64,000 bases of DNA from Lanius collurio (lineage: Eukaryota > Chordata > Aves > Passeriformes > Laniidae): NCBI GenBank assembly GCA_020086605.1, contig JACBWW010000017.1, positions 21,349,573 through 21,413,572 on the forward strand. Reading direction: 5' to 3'. Numbering within the stretch: the first letter of the stretch is position 1; each line of letters begins with the position of its first letter. The notes below the pieces were generated by a model. That model had not been told where the DNA came from. It worked only from the letters and a program-made list of their open reading frames with translations, and searched no databases. The position numbers were made by a program, and so were the translations under genes. This document shows positions 39,561-53,314 of the stretch, in pieces.

Positions 39561-40257
39561 TGAAATAAAACTGTGAGGAAGCTGCAATATACTGCCCCGA
39601 GTGAAACCTGAGTGATGTGGAGATTTAAGAGCAGAAAGATTTTCTTGTATTTCCAATGTACTTTCAGAAAAGAAATAGATGTTGAACTGAAGTCCTACAA
39701 ACTTTGGAGAAGTATCTGAACTCTGGGACAGTCACCAAAACCAGACTTGAAAAAAAAAAACCTCATTAAAAAAGAATATTAATATGCAATTAATGTTTAT
39801 GAAAGAGGCAAAATTGACATCTGAATATCTAACGTCTGTGCTTCAGAACAGAGCTGTTGGCAGCATGAGTTTGGTCCAAGCTGGGCTGAGGTAGTGCTTT
39901 TTCCTAAAGGAAACTGTGTGCCCTGTGTCCACAATCTTTTAAATCTTCCATTCTGCTGAAGGATCACTCAAAAAAAGTCTCAATATTCCCTGTTTAAAGT
40001 GTTAGAAATTTCTGCCTGGTGAATTTTAGCATTTACATCACTGGAAACTGTGGTTTTGTTATCAATTTCCATTCCCCTTTACTCATGTCATTCCCAAAAT
40101 AGGTGATCAAGTATTACTTTGGTGTTACTTCTCCCAAAAGTCAACTAGGACATCACATGTGATTACTGAGTATGTTCTTCTCTCACCCTCAGCTCTTGTG
40201 ATTCTACAAGTCTTGTTCTGGAGCTACCTACCCCCAAAATGACAGTTCCTACCACCC

Positions 40258-40299
40258 AAAGCACACCTTATCTTAGAGAAAGCACACCTTAATCTAGAG
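40258..40299 (+). repeat. Tandem duplication, 21-bp unit x2
   Basis: AAAGCACACCTTATCTTAGA(G) at 40258-40278 is followed directly by a copy at 40279-40299 that differs only by a small change in the TTATCTT/TTAATCT segment. Confidence 0.88.
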
Positions 40300-43200
40300 A
40301 AAGCTTGCTTCTAAAAATAAAAAAATCATTCAAGGTCTTTTCCTTTTTCTGAGACAGCCACCTGATGTGTCAGTACTAGAAACACCTGTCCCTTAGGCTT
40401 GGAGAGACAGCTCTTCACCTCATGTCAAAGAATCCTTTCTGGAAACAGACTACAGGCCACTTTAATAATTGCTTTCTTTTGTTTGTTTGCTTTTAGTTAA
40501 TAGGAAAAAACAGAAACATTCTAAACCAAGTTCAAAGGGAACTTGGTCATCTCTATTTCCCCATCCAGGAGAAAAGGGGTAAAATCTGTTTCGAGTTTAG
40601 CTATCAATCTAGTAGTAAATTGAATTAAATAAGAAAATGTTTGAAAGCCGAGTTGTATTTCATTTCAACTGCATTGCTGATTTAAATGGGGTGCTGGGAG
40701 GGGAATAGGGCTTAAATATTCAGCATTTTATGGTCAAGTATCCCTTGTGCTTCCACCACACCTCCTCTCGAGACAAAACACAAAGCATGTTTGGAACAGC
40801 TCATTGCTGCCACACTGCAAAGCCCCAGTGCCCGTGGCATCAAAGCATAGCCCAAAGCAGGGTGAGGTGCTGAGCTGCATCCGTGCTGTCGGCTCCGTGT
40901 GTTTGGACGTGCGTGTGTGAGCTTGCACGTGTGTTAGACCTTGGGTGAGCATCACGAGAGCCAGAGCTCAGGCTCTAGATACGCTACTGTGGACTTCCAA
41001 GGCAAGTGGAGGAAAGGAGAAAAGAGTTTTTTGAATTGAAAAGCATTCTAGTGAAGGAAAATGCCATTTGAAGGATCAGCAGACAGGAGGGGAATAATGC
41101 TAGTTAGAGTTTTGCCAAGGCAAGGAAAGAAAGCAAGGCTGGCCTTTAATTCTGAATTCCATGAGCAAGACTGGGAGGGAAGTGTATTTCTGGCATTCAT
41201 TTAATGTAAGGATGACGTACAAGTGTCTGTGTCACTAATTTGTATGGGATAGTCTCTGGTTCTTACAGTGTTAGGCAGGCTCAGCAGGGTGGCAGATATA
41301 CCAGCTGAAATGAGAAAAATTACATGCACAGAAATGGAGGCTGCTATTCACCAACACACAACAAAAGGAAATAGTGAGAATAATCACGTTCATTTCCAGC
41401 ACACCTGGGAAGCCAGGCATTAATGGCAAAGCCCATCCTCCTGGTGTGGTCTTCAGGCAGTGGGCCTAGTTCAAAACCCAGCAGGTCTTACCCACATTCC
41501 AGATGCTAAAGGCTTTCATTTGGTCACCCAGACAGCCTTTTGTGTAAGGTATTAGGCCCAAACACAGAGCTGTGGTTTCAATTCTCATCTCTGACACTTG
41601 GGCTATTTCTTTCTGCTGTCATGAGGGTTCCCAGTCCGAGCCCTGATTCAAGGCTTGATGGTCCTGGCTGCTGCCTGGCTGTTGGCTGGCACTCTGGTAC
41701 ACCCGGGAGCCAGCTCTGCTCCCCAGGTGGAGAAATTCAGTTGGGTGGGATCACATCAAGTCACTTACCTGAACTCCAATGTCACCACCACCTGTAAGGC
41801 GGGTGTAATTGGTTGAAACCATGTGGCACAGGAGATATGAGCAGACATCCAGACATGGCTGATTAGGAAAGGGTCAACACATCCCAAACTGGGAATTTGT
41901 GAACTGAGAAATGAAGAGCAGGCAGGACAGACAAAACATTTGGGCAAATGCTGAAGCATGGACCAACTTGCATCAAGGTCCAGCCATGGACTGTGAGTCC
42001 TGCTGCAGCAAACACTGCAGGAGGAAGCTGAAATGGTAGCAATACTAATGTGCTGTTGAAGTTTAACTTCTTGCCATTTGTAGAGAGCTCTGGAGTGCAC
42101 TATCTGCTAGATTAACCTGCACTGATTTCACATCCATTTATATGGGAAGACATGTATTTTTAACATTAGTTCTGCTGCATGTTTAAATGAGACATGCGTT
42201 ACAATGTAATTAAGAAACTCTTCACACAATTGTCAGCTCACACTTTTCCCACTTTGCTAATGCCTTCAGTGCACAAAAGCCATGAAGAAAATCTTTCCGT
42301 GACATGATGGCATTACCAGCTCTTTTCAAGTGGGAGGACTGTACTCCTACACAGCAGATTTTCCCTGTGTTGTGGTATTCATGAAGCAAAGAGCTGTACT
42401 TCTGAAGGGTTTCTTGTTAAAGCTCTTTCATGCTTCTTGCCTTGGAGACTTCTTTTAGATTTGTAGCCAAGAGGAGGTCAGGAAGTGCTCCGTGCTGCAG
42501 CTTCTTTTTCTGTATATGTTTCTATGTGGTTCTCCACAGATCCATGGAACACATTCCCTTCCATCTCTCTCCCTTTCAGAGTAGTTTATGTTTCATTATT
42601 TGCAGATGGAAAAATGACAACTTGACAAACAGGGGAGGATCTTTCTATTTAAATCATCATCTTCTTTCAGGCTCTCATGAAGTGTAACGAGGTAATACTG
42701 AGAATGCAAAAACCAATTGGATTTTATTTGCTAATGCATTAAAAATGAACTTCTGTGCACATTTCCATGCAAGACTATCTTTAGCTGTCATTCTGCTAAT
42801 GGAATTTGCCCATCTTCATAACTTTCTAATTTGGCCAAACTACTGATGTATTTACTGATGCCATTACTGCCTTTGATTTTAGCAGGCTGAGAATGGCTTT
42901 ATAAAGTTTGCATTTTCAACTCTTCTGTACTTCTTTTTCATTGCTGAGCACACAGAATAACAACTAGGGGTAGATTCCATCTTGAAAAAGCCACTAGGAA
43001 TTTTTAGCAGCCTGAACCATCCCAACTAACCCAAGACACACAAACTCTATTCCCCAGTTTTGTTTATTCTTTTCCTACCATGATTTACAGCCAAAACACA
43101 CTAGCTGTGCTCGCTTCTCACATCCCAATCACAAAACCAGAAAAGACTTTGTTGAACTGAGCAACACTGTTAAGCCTATGTCTAACAGTTTCAGATTCAT

Positions 43201-46200
43201 TTACCCTAAGCACAAAGTTAATCAAGTTTCATAAAGATCTATGTGTGATCTCAGTCACGTTATTAGGAAAAGTGGTGGAGTTTGAGGGCAGCATCCTCCC
43301 TGCTGCTTTGTGCCAAGCTGCTTCTCTTGTATTTCTTTCTTTCCCTGCTATTACATTTCAGTTATGTGGAGGAAAACACTGAGAGGATGAGGCCAGAACT
43401 TATTCAAAATCTTTCAGCTGCAAATGGAGTGATGGGGAAGAGCAGAACTCAGGGAAGCGCCTGCCCTGAAGTGGAGCAATCAGCTCACAGAAGCAATGAT
43501 GGGCACCACAAGGCATTTCCCAGCCACCCTCCTCCATCTTCCACCTTTGCTGAGCTGCCCATGTAGGACAGCAGTGCTTCCAGTTACCTCCCTGTGAGCA
43601 CAGGGTGTTGACCAGAGTGCTTTCCCTGCCAGCTGGCTGATCTTCCTGCCCCCGAAGGCAGCCTGTTCCTCAGTGCTGTAACCTGGAGCAGCAAGGCTAT
43701 CACTCAGCACAGCAGTGGGGTGGGCAGAGCTGAGTACAGCAGATATTCACTGGAGAGGACCTTCTGCCTTTCTGCATCACAGGTCCTTGAGTACAATGAG
43801 TGGTCTGACCGCTGCATTTGCTATTTTGTTTTGCATTTGTGTCCACAGTGAGATTTGTAGTACATCTTCCAGCATCCCAGTTTTCTAGCACAGCAGCTGA
43901 GCTTATGTTCATAAAAGGAAGTAATTACTTCATAGCAGTGTGTACTGTCATGAATCTATTCTAAGAGCTAGGAGCAAACCCCAAAACTTTTCTGTGTCCT
44001 GTGTGATTAGAATAGCTGTTTTTACAGAAATTGATGTCATGGAATCAAAACAAAATGCTTTTTTTTGCCTGTGATTTGCTCTGAATCATGGTTGTTACTG
44101 CACTACAAGACAGTTCTTCTGTTATCTTCAACCTTCTCTCTCCACAAAAATCATGCCATAAAAAACCTGTCTAGATTTTAGCCACCTGGTTATAGTTAGT
44201 TTCTTATTTTAAAATTGCTTTCAAAATAGATCAGACATTACACTGTTAAAAACAATTTTCCCTGTAGGTATTGAATATCAGACAGAGCTTGTAGTAATAA
44301 CTGATAGGTATCTAGAATAATCTTCAATATGAACTGAGACTACAAAGATCTGTCAATCACTGTATTTAACTTTAAACACAGATGATTTGAATTCATGTTA
44401 GCAGCATGAGGAAGTCAAAAAGATGGAATGGTGCTGTTGGAGAAAAGATGATAGGATTACCTCTGCTGTTAGCCTTTCCTGCTACTTGTTTGAAATACTA
44501 AATCAAGGTGAAGTTTATGAAAAAGGCTACAACGGGGGTTTGTAACTCTTCATTCCTGCTGGGATTTTCCTATTATAAATCTGCTGTCAGAAGTAAGTGC
44601 TTTACTTGTGGCTTAATTTTATGCAGGCACAAACACCTTGGTTCAACACATTTTGCCAGAGACAATCTTGACTATCTTAATGCAACAGAGTCCTCATTAA
44701 CAGGGACCTGTGAAAAAGAAAAATGCACACATGCTCTTTTGTCATTGGTCATTCATGAGCAGCCTGATGAAAACTGAAATAAAACATAAATCCCAAGGTG
44801 GTGTGGAGCTGGTGTGGAGACATGAGTGTTTGAATCACACAGCTTATGTGAATTATCCATCTTGGAAGAACATTACACTCCACCTTTTGAATGAAGTTTC
44901 ATTAATGTAGTGGAAAGCTTACAATTTCTATTTGTTCTTCTGTGGCTACTGAATTTAGCACCACCCCAGTACCCACCCCCAAAACAAACACCTCTCTTGA
45001 GCTGATTTTTCCTATTTTATCCAACCATGTAACCATATAGGGCAATTAGGACAATGGTTTCCAAGATGCTGGTCAGACTTTCTTGTGCAATTTTTCTCCT
45101 TGTAAGAGCTATCAAGACAAATTGGTAGCACTTTCTGGCTTCATAATGCATTTTTCCTGTTCATTTTGAGTTCTGCATGCAAGTATGTCAGGATCAGACT
45201 TCCAAAGCAATAAATGCCTGTCTGCTCATTTCCTCTGAATATTGGCACTGTTTGGTGTACTGGGCTCTGTTTCAGTTGCGCACCAAGGTTGTTACCACTA
45301 TCCATTATCTTGTTCTCAGGAAACAGTATCTGTTACCTTGTTCTTAGGACATGGATGTGAAATTTTCCTTCAGGCACTCAGAACTGAAAGCAGGACTTGA
45401 AGTTTGTCCCATCTAAAAGAAATTATTAACCTGAAGTCTTAAGAGAGGGAATCTCAGATCACAGGAGGAAACACCTTGTCATTATGATGATGAAAGACAT
45501 CCATATCCCCAACTCAGTGTGTGCTTCTATGTTGCTTTAATGTCAGATTTTGAAATTGCCACTCAAGTATGACTGCGTCCTTGGGCAGTGACTGCATTAA
45601 AGTTAGACCCTCTTCTTCATGCGGTGCTGTAAAATTTCAAATTTCAAAATACAATATTATTCCAGCTTGAAAAAAGAATCCAGTGTACTGACACTCACCT
45701 TAGGTAAAATTTTGCCTTGTTTTCCAGTCTGTTACTGAAAACATCTATGTTTTAGCAAAACTGAAACCTTTTCATTTTACTTTACTTTACTCATATTTTA
45801 AAACAGTGTAAAAGTGAAAAATCCAGGAAGTACTTCTTAATGGAAGGCCCCAAAAAATCCCCTCAGAAAATGTGAAAACAAGCCATTTTAATGTTGCCAG
45901 GACTGTCTCTTCATCTTGGTTTTTTTTTTTTTTAATTTTCCCACTTTCATGGAGAAAGTGTCACCATTTTGCAAAAGACCAAGATTTTATGGAGCTGCAC
46001 CTTTTTGATGGAATATTACTCCAGTGTTGCTGGCTTTTGTGATCTGGCTATAGAAGGAAGAGTCACTGATGAAACATAATGTGCTTTGAATTATCACAGC
46101 AAAATGCTTCGCTTGCGGTAAATTCATTGGCGTGTGTGCACGTTATGTTTCCTCAGATCACGATGACGACCTCATTGCTGCCTGGTTTGTGGCATCCCAA

Positions 46201-46295
46201 GTTAACACATGTAACTTCACAGCTGTGATCTGTGTTACAGCGAAAGGACACAGGGGCTAAAGCCAGCAAATTCTTTCTTTTGTTTTCTTCAAAAG

Positions 46296-46312
46296 AAAAA
46301 AAAAAAAAAAAA
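46296..46312 (+). repeat. Poly-A tract (17 A)
   Basis: Seventeen consecutive A after an AAAAG. No retrocopy is recognisable next to it. Confidence 0.9.
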
Positions 46313-46980
46313 TTGATGCAGAGGTGATTCTTCAAGTAAAGGATCATGAGTCAGCTTAACTCAGCTTATTTTATCTGCTTTCATATGGTTCTCCTGACTT
46401 AACGCTCCTGTCTATAGCTGAAAGCTTCCAAGAGTATTCTGAGGAGAGGGTCTTGGCAGTGTTTTGGGAGAAAAGGAAGGATTTTACTTTATGGGAAGGC
46501 ACTGTGTGGCACCTCAAAGCACCCATTTTCCAAAGAGGGACTGATATAAAGTAGCCACAGAAATGATTTTCCTGATGAGTCTGAATGGTGAAGTGGGAAA
46601 AAGGAAGTATATTCCAGTGCAGTTCAATCTTCCCATGTGCCCCAACTGCAGGTACAGTCTGCCTGTTTAGACATCTAAACCTACTGAAGTCTGTTGAGCT
46701 TAAGCACAGACAAACATACCTGATCCTTTGAGTTGCAACAGATAAACTGGGTTTTAACCGTAGCAGTTGGGAACTGGGGTGATGGGGGTTGGGTTTTGTC
46801 TTTTTTTTTAATTAATGTCTTACAACCCAAGTTCTCAGAAAAACCTAGAAGTTCATCTGAGAATCCAAATCAGAGGTCATTTCTGTGTCAAACAGGTATC
46901 TGCAGGTGGGTAGGGCTCCTGGCATGCACAAAGCCCCACAATGCAAGTAGGGGATTTTTGATATCTGCTTTGGGAAGACC

Positions 46981-47260
46981 AATGCCAGGGAGGCTGGAGA
47001 GGGGCCAGGAGGAAAGAAGAGGCCTTCCTGGGGGTGAGAGAAACTTTGAAGTGTGACCCCGAGCAGAACTGTGGTGAGAAGGGTGGGAGAGGAGGCGAGA
47101 GGCAGCCGGGCGGGCAGCGGGGTGCAGGAGCTGCGGAGGCAGGGAGGTGAAGACAAGGGTCAGGGCAGAGGGCGTGTGGGCAGGGGGTTCCCAGCCCCGG
47201 GGACAAGCAGTGGCAGGAGCTGGGTGCTCTCCAAACAGGTTGCAACAAGCAGCTGGGGGA
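46981..47260 (+). other. G-rich, CpG-bearing islet
   Basis: This 280-bp block is strongly G-rich on the + strand and carries about eight CpGs between 47055 and 47205. It contains a GC-box core (GGGCGGG, 47108-47114) and many GGG runs. It could be an enhancer or a cryptic promoter, but there is no clear start, no ORF with recognisable homology and no downstream exon. Open frames of 91 codons on + and 103-123 codons on - in this block come from its skewed composition. Confidence 0.5.
47157..47187 (+). other. Canonical G-quadruplex motif (five G-runs)
   Basis: Five runs of three or more G sit at 47157-47159, 47163-47165, 47170-47172, 47178-47180 and 47183-47187, separated by loops of 3, 4, 5 and 2 nt. 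This meets the standard G3+N1-7 rule with one spare run. It lies on the + strand, the same strand as the presumed transcript, so it could form in pre-mRNA as well as in DNA. Confidence 0.8.
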
Positions 47261-50200
47261 AACTGGCTGTATTTTTTAACAGCTGGTTTGACATAACGAG
47301 AGCTGAGAAGCCTCCAAAGCAGCCCTGATACATGCCTCAGGGGAAGCAGTGGCTGAAATATCAGTTTAGGAATCAGGAGACCAGAATTTTATTCTGTCAT
47401 CTGCAGTTGTTTCAGGAGTGACTTTGCTTAAGAAGCTGATGTGCTTGTGCCCTGGTTTCTCTACCACCAAAAGGTGTTGCTCACCTGGATACCCCCATAA
47501 CTGACTCTCTGAAAGTGGAAGCTTCTCCTCTTCCAGTGTGGTAGAACAAAAACATTAAATTGAAAATGAAATTAAAATATGGCAAGTTCAAAACTGTCAG
47601 AGGGAATTCCTTTTTCACATACGCTGATGCAAATCATGGCTAACAGCAGTGACTAAGGTGAAGTGGCGTCAGTGGGAAACAGAATTAAGTGGGGTCTGTT
47701 TAGTGCCTATAGAAGTAATAAGCACATACTCATCGAACCCTGACCCAGGTTTTCTTTTGTAGTTTAAAAATTTTTAATAAAGCATTTTTTGCACGCCTTT
47801 TCCTGAGAAAAATGTTGAAATGAATCTTTGCTCCCATAAAATGCATTTGCCATATGACTAATTGTTACTCTTAAAGTGCTGAGAGAAATGTGTGCATGTG
47901 TGTGTCAAGGAGACAAAGGGAGGGAGTTTTTTGTCTATTTGCTGTGGTAATTGTTTATGAATATAGTTGTTTTTTCCAATTATCCTTTCTAGTTTTAATA
48001 CATTAACAGCCTCGTCTTCATTTCTGTCTGTTGAGATTTGTGTGTAAATGTAGGAATTTATGCTCTCAGATATTTCAGTTAAAAAATGCATATGCTACAT
48101 CTTAAGCATTGGGTTTTATTCATAAAGTGCCATAGAACTGAGATGGGGAGATTTGTGGAAAAGATGGCACTAAAAGTTAAACCATGGTCATACAAACAAC
48201 TGTGTAGCCATTCAGCTGATTTCTGGACCTTGGGCTGAAAAGTTATTTCATGTTCAAAAATAAAGGAGGAACTCTGAAAGGCCAGAACTCATGCTAATAC
48301 CTGAAGGAGAACTTAAACCCAGAGTCAGGGCTGGAGAATTTGACCTAAGGCATAGTAGCATGGCTTCATGAGCAGAGATACAGTATGGAAGGGGAGAATT
48401 AATTTCTCCTACAGCAGCCAGATATTGTAATCTTGCTGATGCAAAAACATAGTGGAAAATAGGAGGGGTGGCCTGTGGAGTATAAAGTAATTTGCACTTG
48501 AAATAAATGAGTCTACGAGTGAAGTCCCCTGTATGTCAGCAGTAGCAGTCTCACAGAATTTACTTGTTCTGCTGAGGCAACCGCAATTGACCTCCATATC
48601 AGGCACAGTGTAAGTGCCAGATACTTCATCTGTGTGTGTTTAATGTGAAAGCAGCTTTTGTTTTACAATTGCTGCTCATGCCATAGCTTGTGGGGACTGG
48701 TTTTCATTAGCATTCTTAAGTTTTTGTGATTTAACACTATTGCATGATCTGAATGTTTGAAAATTACTTGAGCAGGCCCTATCCAGAAGCCTGCCACGTG
48801 TCTCTGTGCCCTTTCCCAGGGCAGGAGTAATTTCACTCTACTGGCATGACATGATTTCCTCCAGCAGCACAGCAGGAACAAATCCTCACAGGTCTCAGAG
48901 GCTGTGAAAATCTGCAGGGTTTAGCAACCTCTTCTTCATCCACAGAAATAAAGGGTCTCCATTTCTTTATTCCTTAAAGTTAAATGCAGTTATAGCGGAG
49001 CATGGTATTTTAAATTTATACTATTTGGTTTTGGAGCTGGAGGTCTGTAAATGCTACTGTAAGGCTTCTGCTTTTCAAACATTATTTCATGTTGGCATTT
49101 TTATTTGAAGGCTCAAACATGGCCAAGGAAAGGAAACTTCTGTATTTTTGTTTGGTGTTACATCTCCCAACTGGAATATTTTCAAGCACAATAGAATTGA
49201 ACACAAGCTTTGGAGAGGGAAAGGGAGGAGAGAAGGGAGTCAGCTAGAAGAGGTGATGACTCCAGTGGGGTACTTTGCAGTTTAGTTCTCTGGGGACTGA
49301 AAAATGCTTTCAACCAGTGTGATGTTGCAACAGTCCAAAACAGGAGAGAAAAATCCACGTCTGGTCTAGACCAACCAAAAATTAAAAACAAGGGACACTT
49401 TGAATTCTTAGACTCTCACCACAACTGAAAACTGTGTTCAGGCCAAGGAACTGGAAAATCAGTTTCTTGGGTTAGAGAAATGCTTCCCTGAAGAATCAGA
49501 AGCAGCTTTCCATTTTAATTGGTAAAGAAATTATTGTATTCTGAAGCAGTGATCCTAACATTTGAACCAGTGCAAAGCTTTGCAGTCAGGGCTATGAAGA
49601 GCTTAGTGAAATGCTACAGAAAACCAAATTTTTCTGTGACATTTTCTTGCCATTTGGCTCTGTTAGCCTATCATTTGTCACAAAATGGAAAAATAAGATC
49701 TGTCTTCATAATGTACCAAAAAGAAGTCTGACTGCAAGCACAAGTCAGGAAGAGGCATAGGGACAGTAGCTGAGTGGTGTAACCCTAGATTAAGAGATGG
49801 TTATGAGAAATCATATACTGGGGACCTGAGAATCCCCTGATCAGGAGAAATTGAATGTGGTAGTTGTTAAGGAGAGCTTTGAGAAGAAATGTTGAGTAAA
49901 AATTATACAGTATGCTTGTTTTAAGAGGGAAGTGTAGTAAATTTCAGGACAAATTTTTAAGTGGCAAGAGCACAGGCACGGCCTGTGCTGTAGGCAAAAT
50001 AAATTTTCTGAACTAAATGACTGCTCTCAGTCAGCCAGGCTAAGTGTTTGTTTTTTGGGTGAAATATGTATTTCCTTCATTGGGCTTGTATAAGGATAGC
50101 TGAAGCCTGAGAGGAGGACTCTAGGGATCTGGTTGTAATGGCTGGTAATAACACCTGCCCTTTATGGGATGAGGGGTGAATTTTGCAGAGATTTGTGTTG

Positions 50201-53200
50201 CAGAATAAGAGATGAGATCGGAAAACACTTCTTAGATGTGTCAGAGATATGGGAGATGTACTTAGTTTTACAAGAATCAAGAAAATTAGTATTTTTCCCA
50301 TTGTCCTGCACTTTTAAAACTGATGTGTCATTACTAGTCTACTTACTGTGGGAGACGTTAGGCAAAATAAGTTAATCCTATGAAGAACTGCCCTGCAGTC
50401 TTCTGGATTAAAATGGTACATGTCAAGCATTATATTATTTTATGCATAAATTTTAGAACAGTATTTTCTTTAAAATTTCTCAGTTAATATACTTGACTCT
50501 GGTATAAGTAGTGTGATCCCTACAGCCCATTTTTTACCAATATGCAAAGATTCTCTTTTACATAACAGCACCACAGCACTTTGATAACAAAACATGACAA
50601 AAGATAACAACGTTAATAAAATCAGGGGAGTTTGAAGGTGCTAGGCAGTCTGTTCTCGTAGCACTATGATTTTTTTCTTGCTCTTGCACACCTGCAGTCA
50701 AGTAACATATAGACAGACCATTTTCTTCAGAAAATTAAAATCTTGTAAGTGGGATGCGAAGGAAGACCATCATATACTTCTGTTCAAGTTTTATAGGTGC
50801 TGTGGACATAAGATGGTTTCTATCCTTTCTTTTTCTAATGATCTCTTTTCATCTGATGGCCACTGGAAAGCACAGCTTCACTTTGCTAGTTCTTAAGGAC
50901 GAGATGGTATGTTGGGAGTGTTCTGTAACAGGGATGTGGAGCTTCACGGGGATGACCTGGAACTTTTTTATGCTCCTCCAATGCACACTTAAGTACTTTT
51001 CTGGGCAGTGAGCAGCAGTACCTTAAATGAATATGATTCTTGCCTGCAAATATATTTCTCCAGCTCACATGAAATTCTCAACTGAAATTTTTTGCCTGTT
51101 TCATGGAGCCTAGGGCAAGTTCTGTTCACCTCTGGGTTTTTTTCTCAGTTTTGGGGTCTGTGTAGTGTTTCTTGCTTTGGCTAAATGAAATACATTTTAG
51201 AAGGAAGCTGTCTATTGCTGAGAAGAACCCAAATGCAAGAATATTTCCATCTGGGATGACTACCGTGTGCCCAATGTGCATCCTGTCTCACATCCCACTC
51301 TGCAAACAAGACCCACTGATTCTCTTCTTGCTTCAAAGAGCAGTCAAAAGATGAAAGTGAAAAATTGGACATATTTCAAAAAATGACATTTTATGAAAAA
51401 TAGGTTATTCAGCCAGATTACAAATCATAGACTTTCAAAAATGTGGAATGTCAGGCAGTCCTATTAGAAAAAAATATGCCTTCCTTTTTTTGTTGCATAT
51501 TTTGCTAGTGATGGAAAGAATGTATTCATAAAGGAAAGACAGTGTTTTAACTCCTACATAGGATAATGCCAACAGTATTCAATTTGTTTGGTCCAGATTT
51601 CTGCCAATATAAATACGATGCATTTGTCCTTGTTCAGTTTGTAGCTCATTCATAACAGAAACAGCAAAGTTATTTTGAACAGTTGTAAATATAAAACTGA
51701 GACAGTGGTTTCTGATATTTCATAGTTGCAAATATGGAGTCTGCTTTTTGTGAAGACACTTGATTTTATTGAATGCGTCATATGCATGGCTGATCCTTCT
51801 CATACACTGAAGGAATGTCAATTCTGATATAAAACCCCATATAATAACCCACTGGCTTCTCATATATCACTGACTCAGTCAATAAAATGTATAATTGTGA
51901 CGCTAATTAAATTGCGATTTTAAAGCTGTGTCTTTAACAAAGGGATTGTTTGTACCTACCCAGAATTAAAACCAGAGCTATCAGTCTAATTCAGTATAGC
52001 TGTCAATACTAAAGACAATACACAGAAGCTGCAACTTCTTAGCTTCAGAGGTGTGGGTCTGAGGAGGTGTAAATCCTCCACCCAAGAAGAATGCACAACA
52101 TACTGCCTACTGTTTAATTGGTGCTACATGTTAGCAGAGCAGAGACCTATAACTACATAAATCCCCCCAAAAATCAGCTATTTAGTAATCTGTTTGAGCA
52201 GTACAAGTGCTAACTGCCTAAATCTGACAATCAAAAAATGGCAAAACAGTATTCATCTCAATAATTAAAACCCTAAGCCAGTATCATGTGCAGTCCCCTC
52301 AGATGCAATTATTTATTCTAGTATTTGAGTTTGTCTTGAATGTATGGTATGTTTTTGTATGCTGTAAAAGTAAAGACAGTTGTTTAAAGCCCTGGAAAGT
52401 CCAAGTAGATAACCCAGCACTGCAGAAATGCAGGGTCTGATTTTCTGAGATTATCTGTGCTTTTTGGCAATACCTGATCCAATTCAGCACATCTGGGCAT
52501 TTCTTCTATAGGTGCCAGAGAGCTGACTGCGTATTCGCAGTTGGCTGCTTATTGCAAGTGGTTGTGGTGGCCTGGGCAAAGAGGCAGGCATAGAGCAGGC
52601 TCATTGGAGCTGGTAGTTGGATAACATTTGAAAATCAGTATTTGCACTCAGACTAAGAATCTCCAGGTTTGTAGGGAGAGGTCATGCTCTTATTAGGGCA
52701 ACTTCTATAGTTGGGAAAAGGCTTTTAGACAGACAAGACCACTTCTAGTCTGGAACTGAAGCAGGAGTATTCAAGCTAATATCAAGATGAAAACAATTGC
52801 TCTGCTTTTACTTTGTCAATCACTGTTCAGACTGTTTGGCCACCTCCTAGAGCCTGGATAGTCATCAAACTCTGAGTTAAGAAGAGGTTTCTGGTCCAGT
52901 TATCTTAGTCTATATTAATACTACATACTGCTCCACCAGCTTCAGTAGACAAACATCATTATCCAAGCATTTAATGATAATTTCCATTGAGGATTTGTTT
53001 ATTTACAGTAAAAATCAGGGTGGCCTTAGTGGGCAGGTCTCTAGGCTGAAACTCTGAAGCCCACTCTATCTTCCCTAAGCTGCTGGTCTACTAAGTGTTC
53101 TGCAGTGAGTGGGTCTATCTTTCAGCTTCTGTGTGGTAACTGGGCATAACAAAACTGGCCTCCTTGCAAAGTCCTTTTATATCTACAAAGGAGAAGTGTT

Positions 53201-53272
53201 GCACACAGCTATACACTTCTTCATTACTAGCTCTTTTTCATGTGGTTCCTTTAATAGACATTTGAGTTCTGA

Positions 53273-53314
53273 TAGTGTTACACCCTGTTCTCTTCTGAAC
53301 AGGGTGTAACACTA
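53273..53314. repeat. Perfect inverted repeat: 18-bp arms, 6-nt loop
   Basis: The left arm (53273-53290, TAGTGTTACACCCTGTTC) and right arm (53297-53314) are exact reverse complements around the loop TCTTCT. Pairing stops at both ends of the stem. It is shorter than a typical microRNA precursor and has none of the usual bulges. A template-switch event at replication, or a tiny palindromic transposon end, are possible origins. Confidence 0.9.

Noticed and set aside
46877..47328. Pro/Ser/Cys-rich and Gly/Arg-rich frames of 91-123 codons
   Set aside because: They arise from the G-rich composition of the islet. Stop codons are rare there for that reason alone.
53273..53314. Hairpin as a microRNA gene or transcription terminator
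   Set aside because: The 18-bp bulge-free stem is short for a microRNA precursor. Intrinsic terminators of this type are bacterial and there is no T-run.
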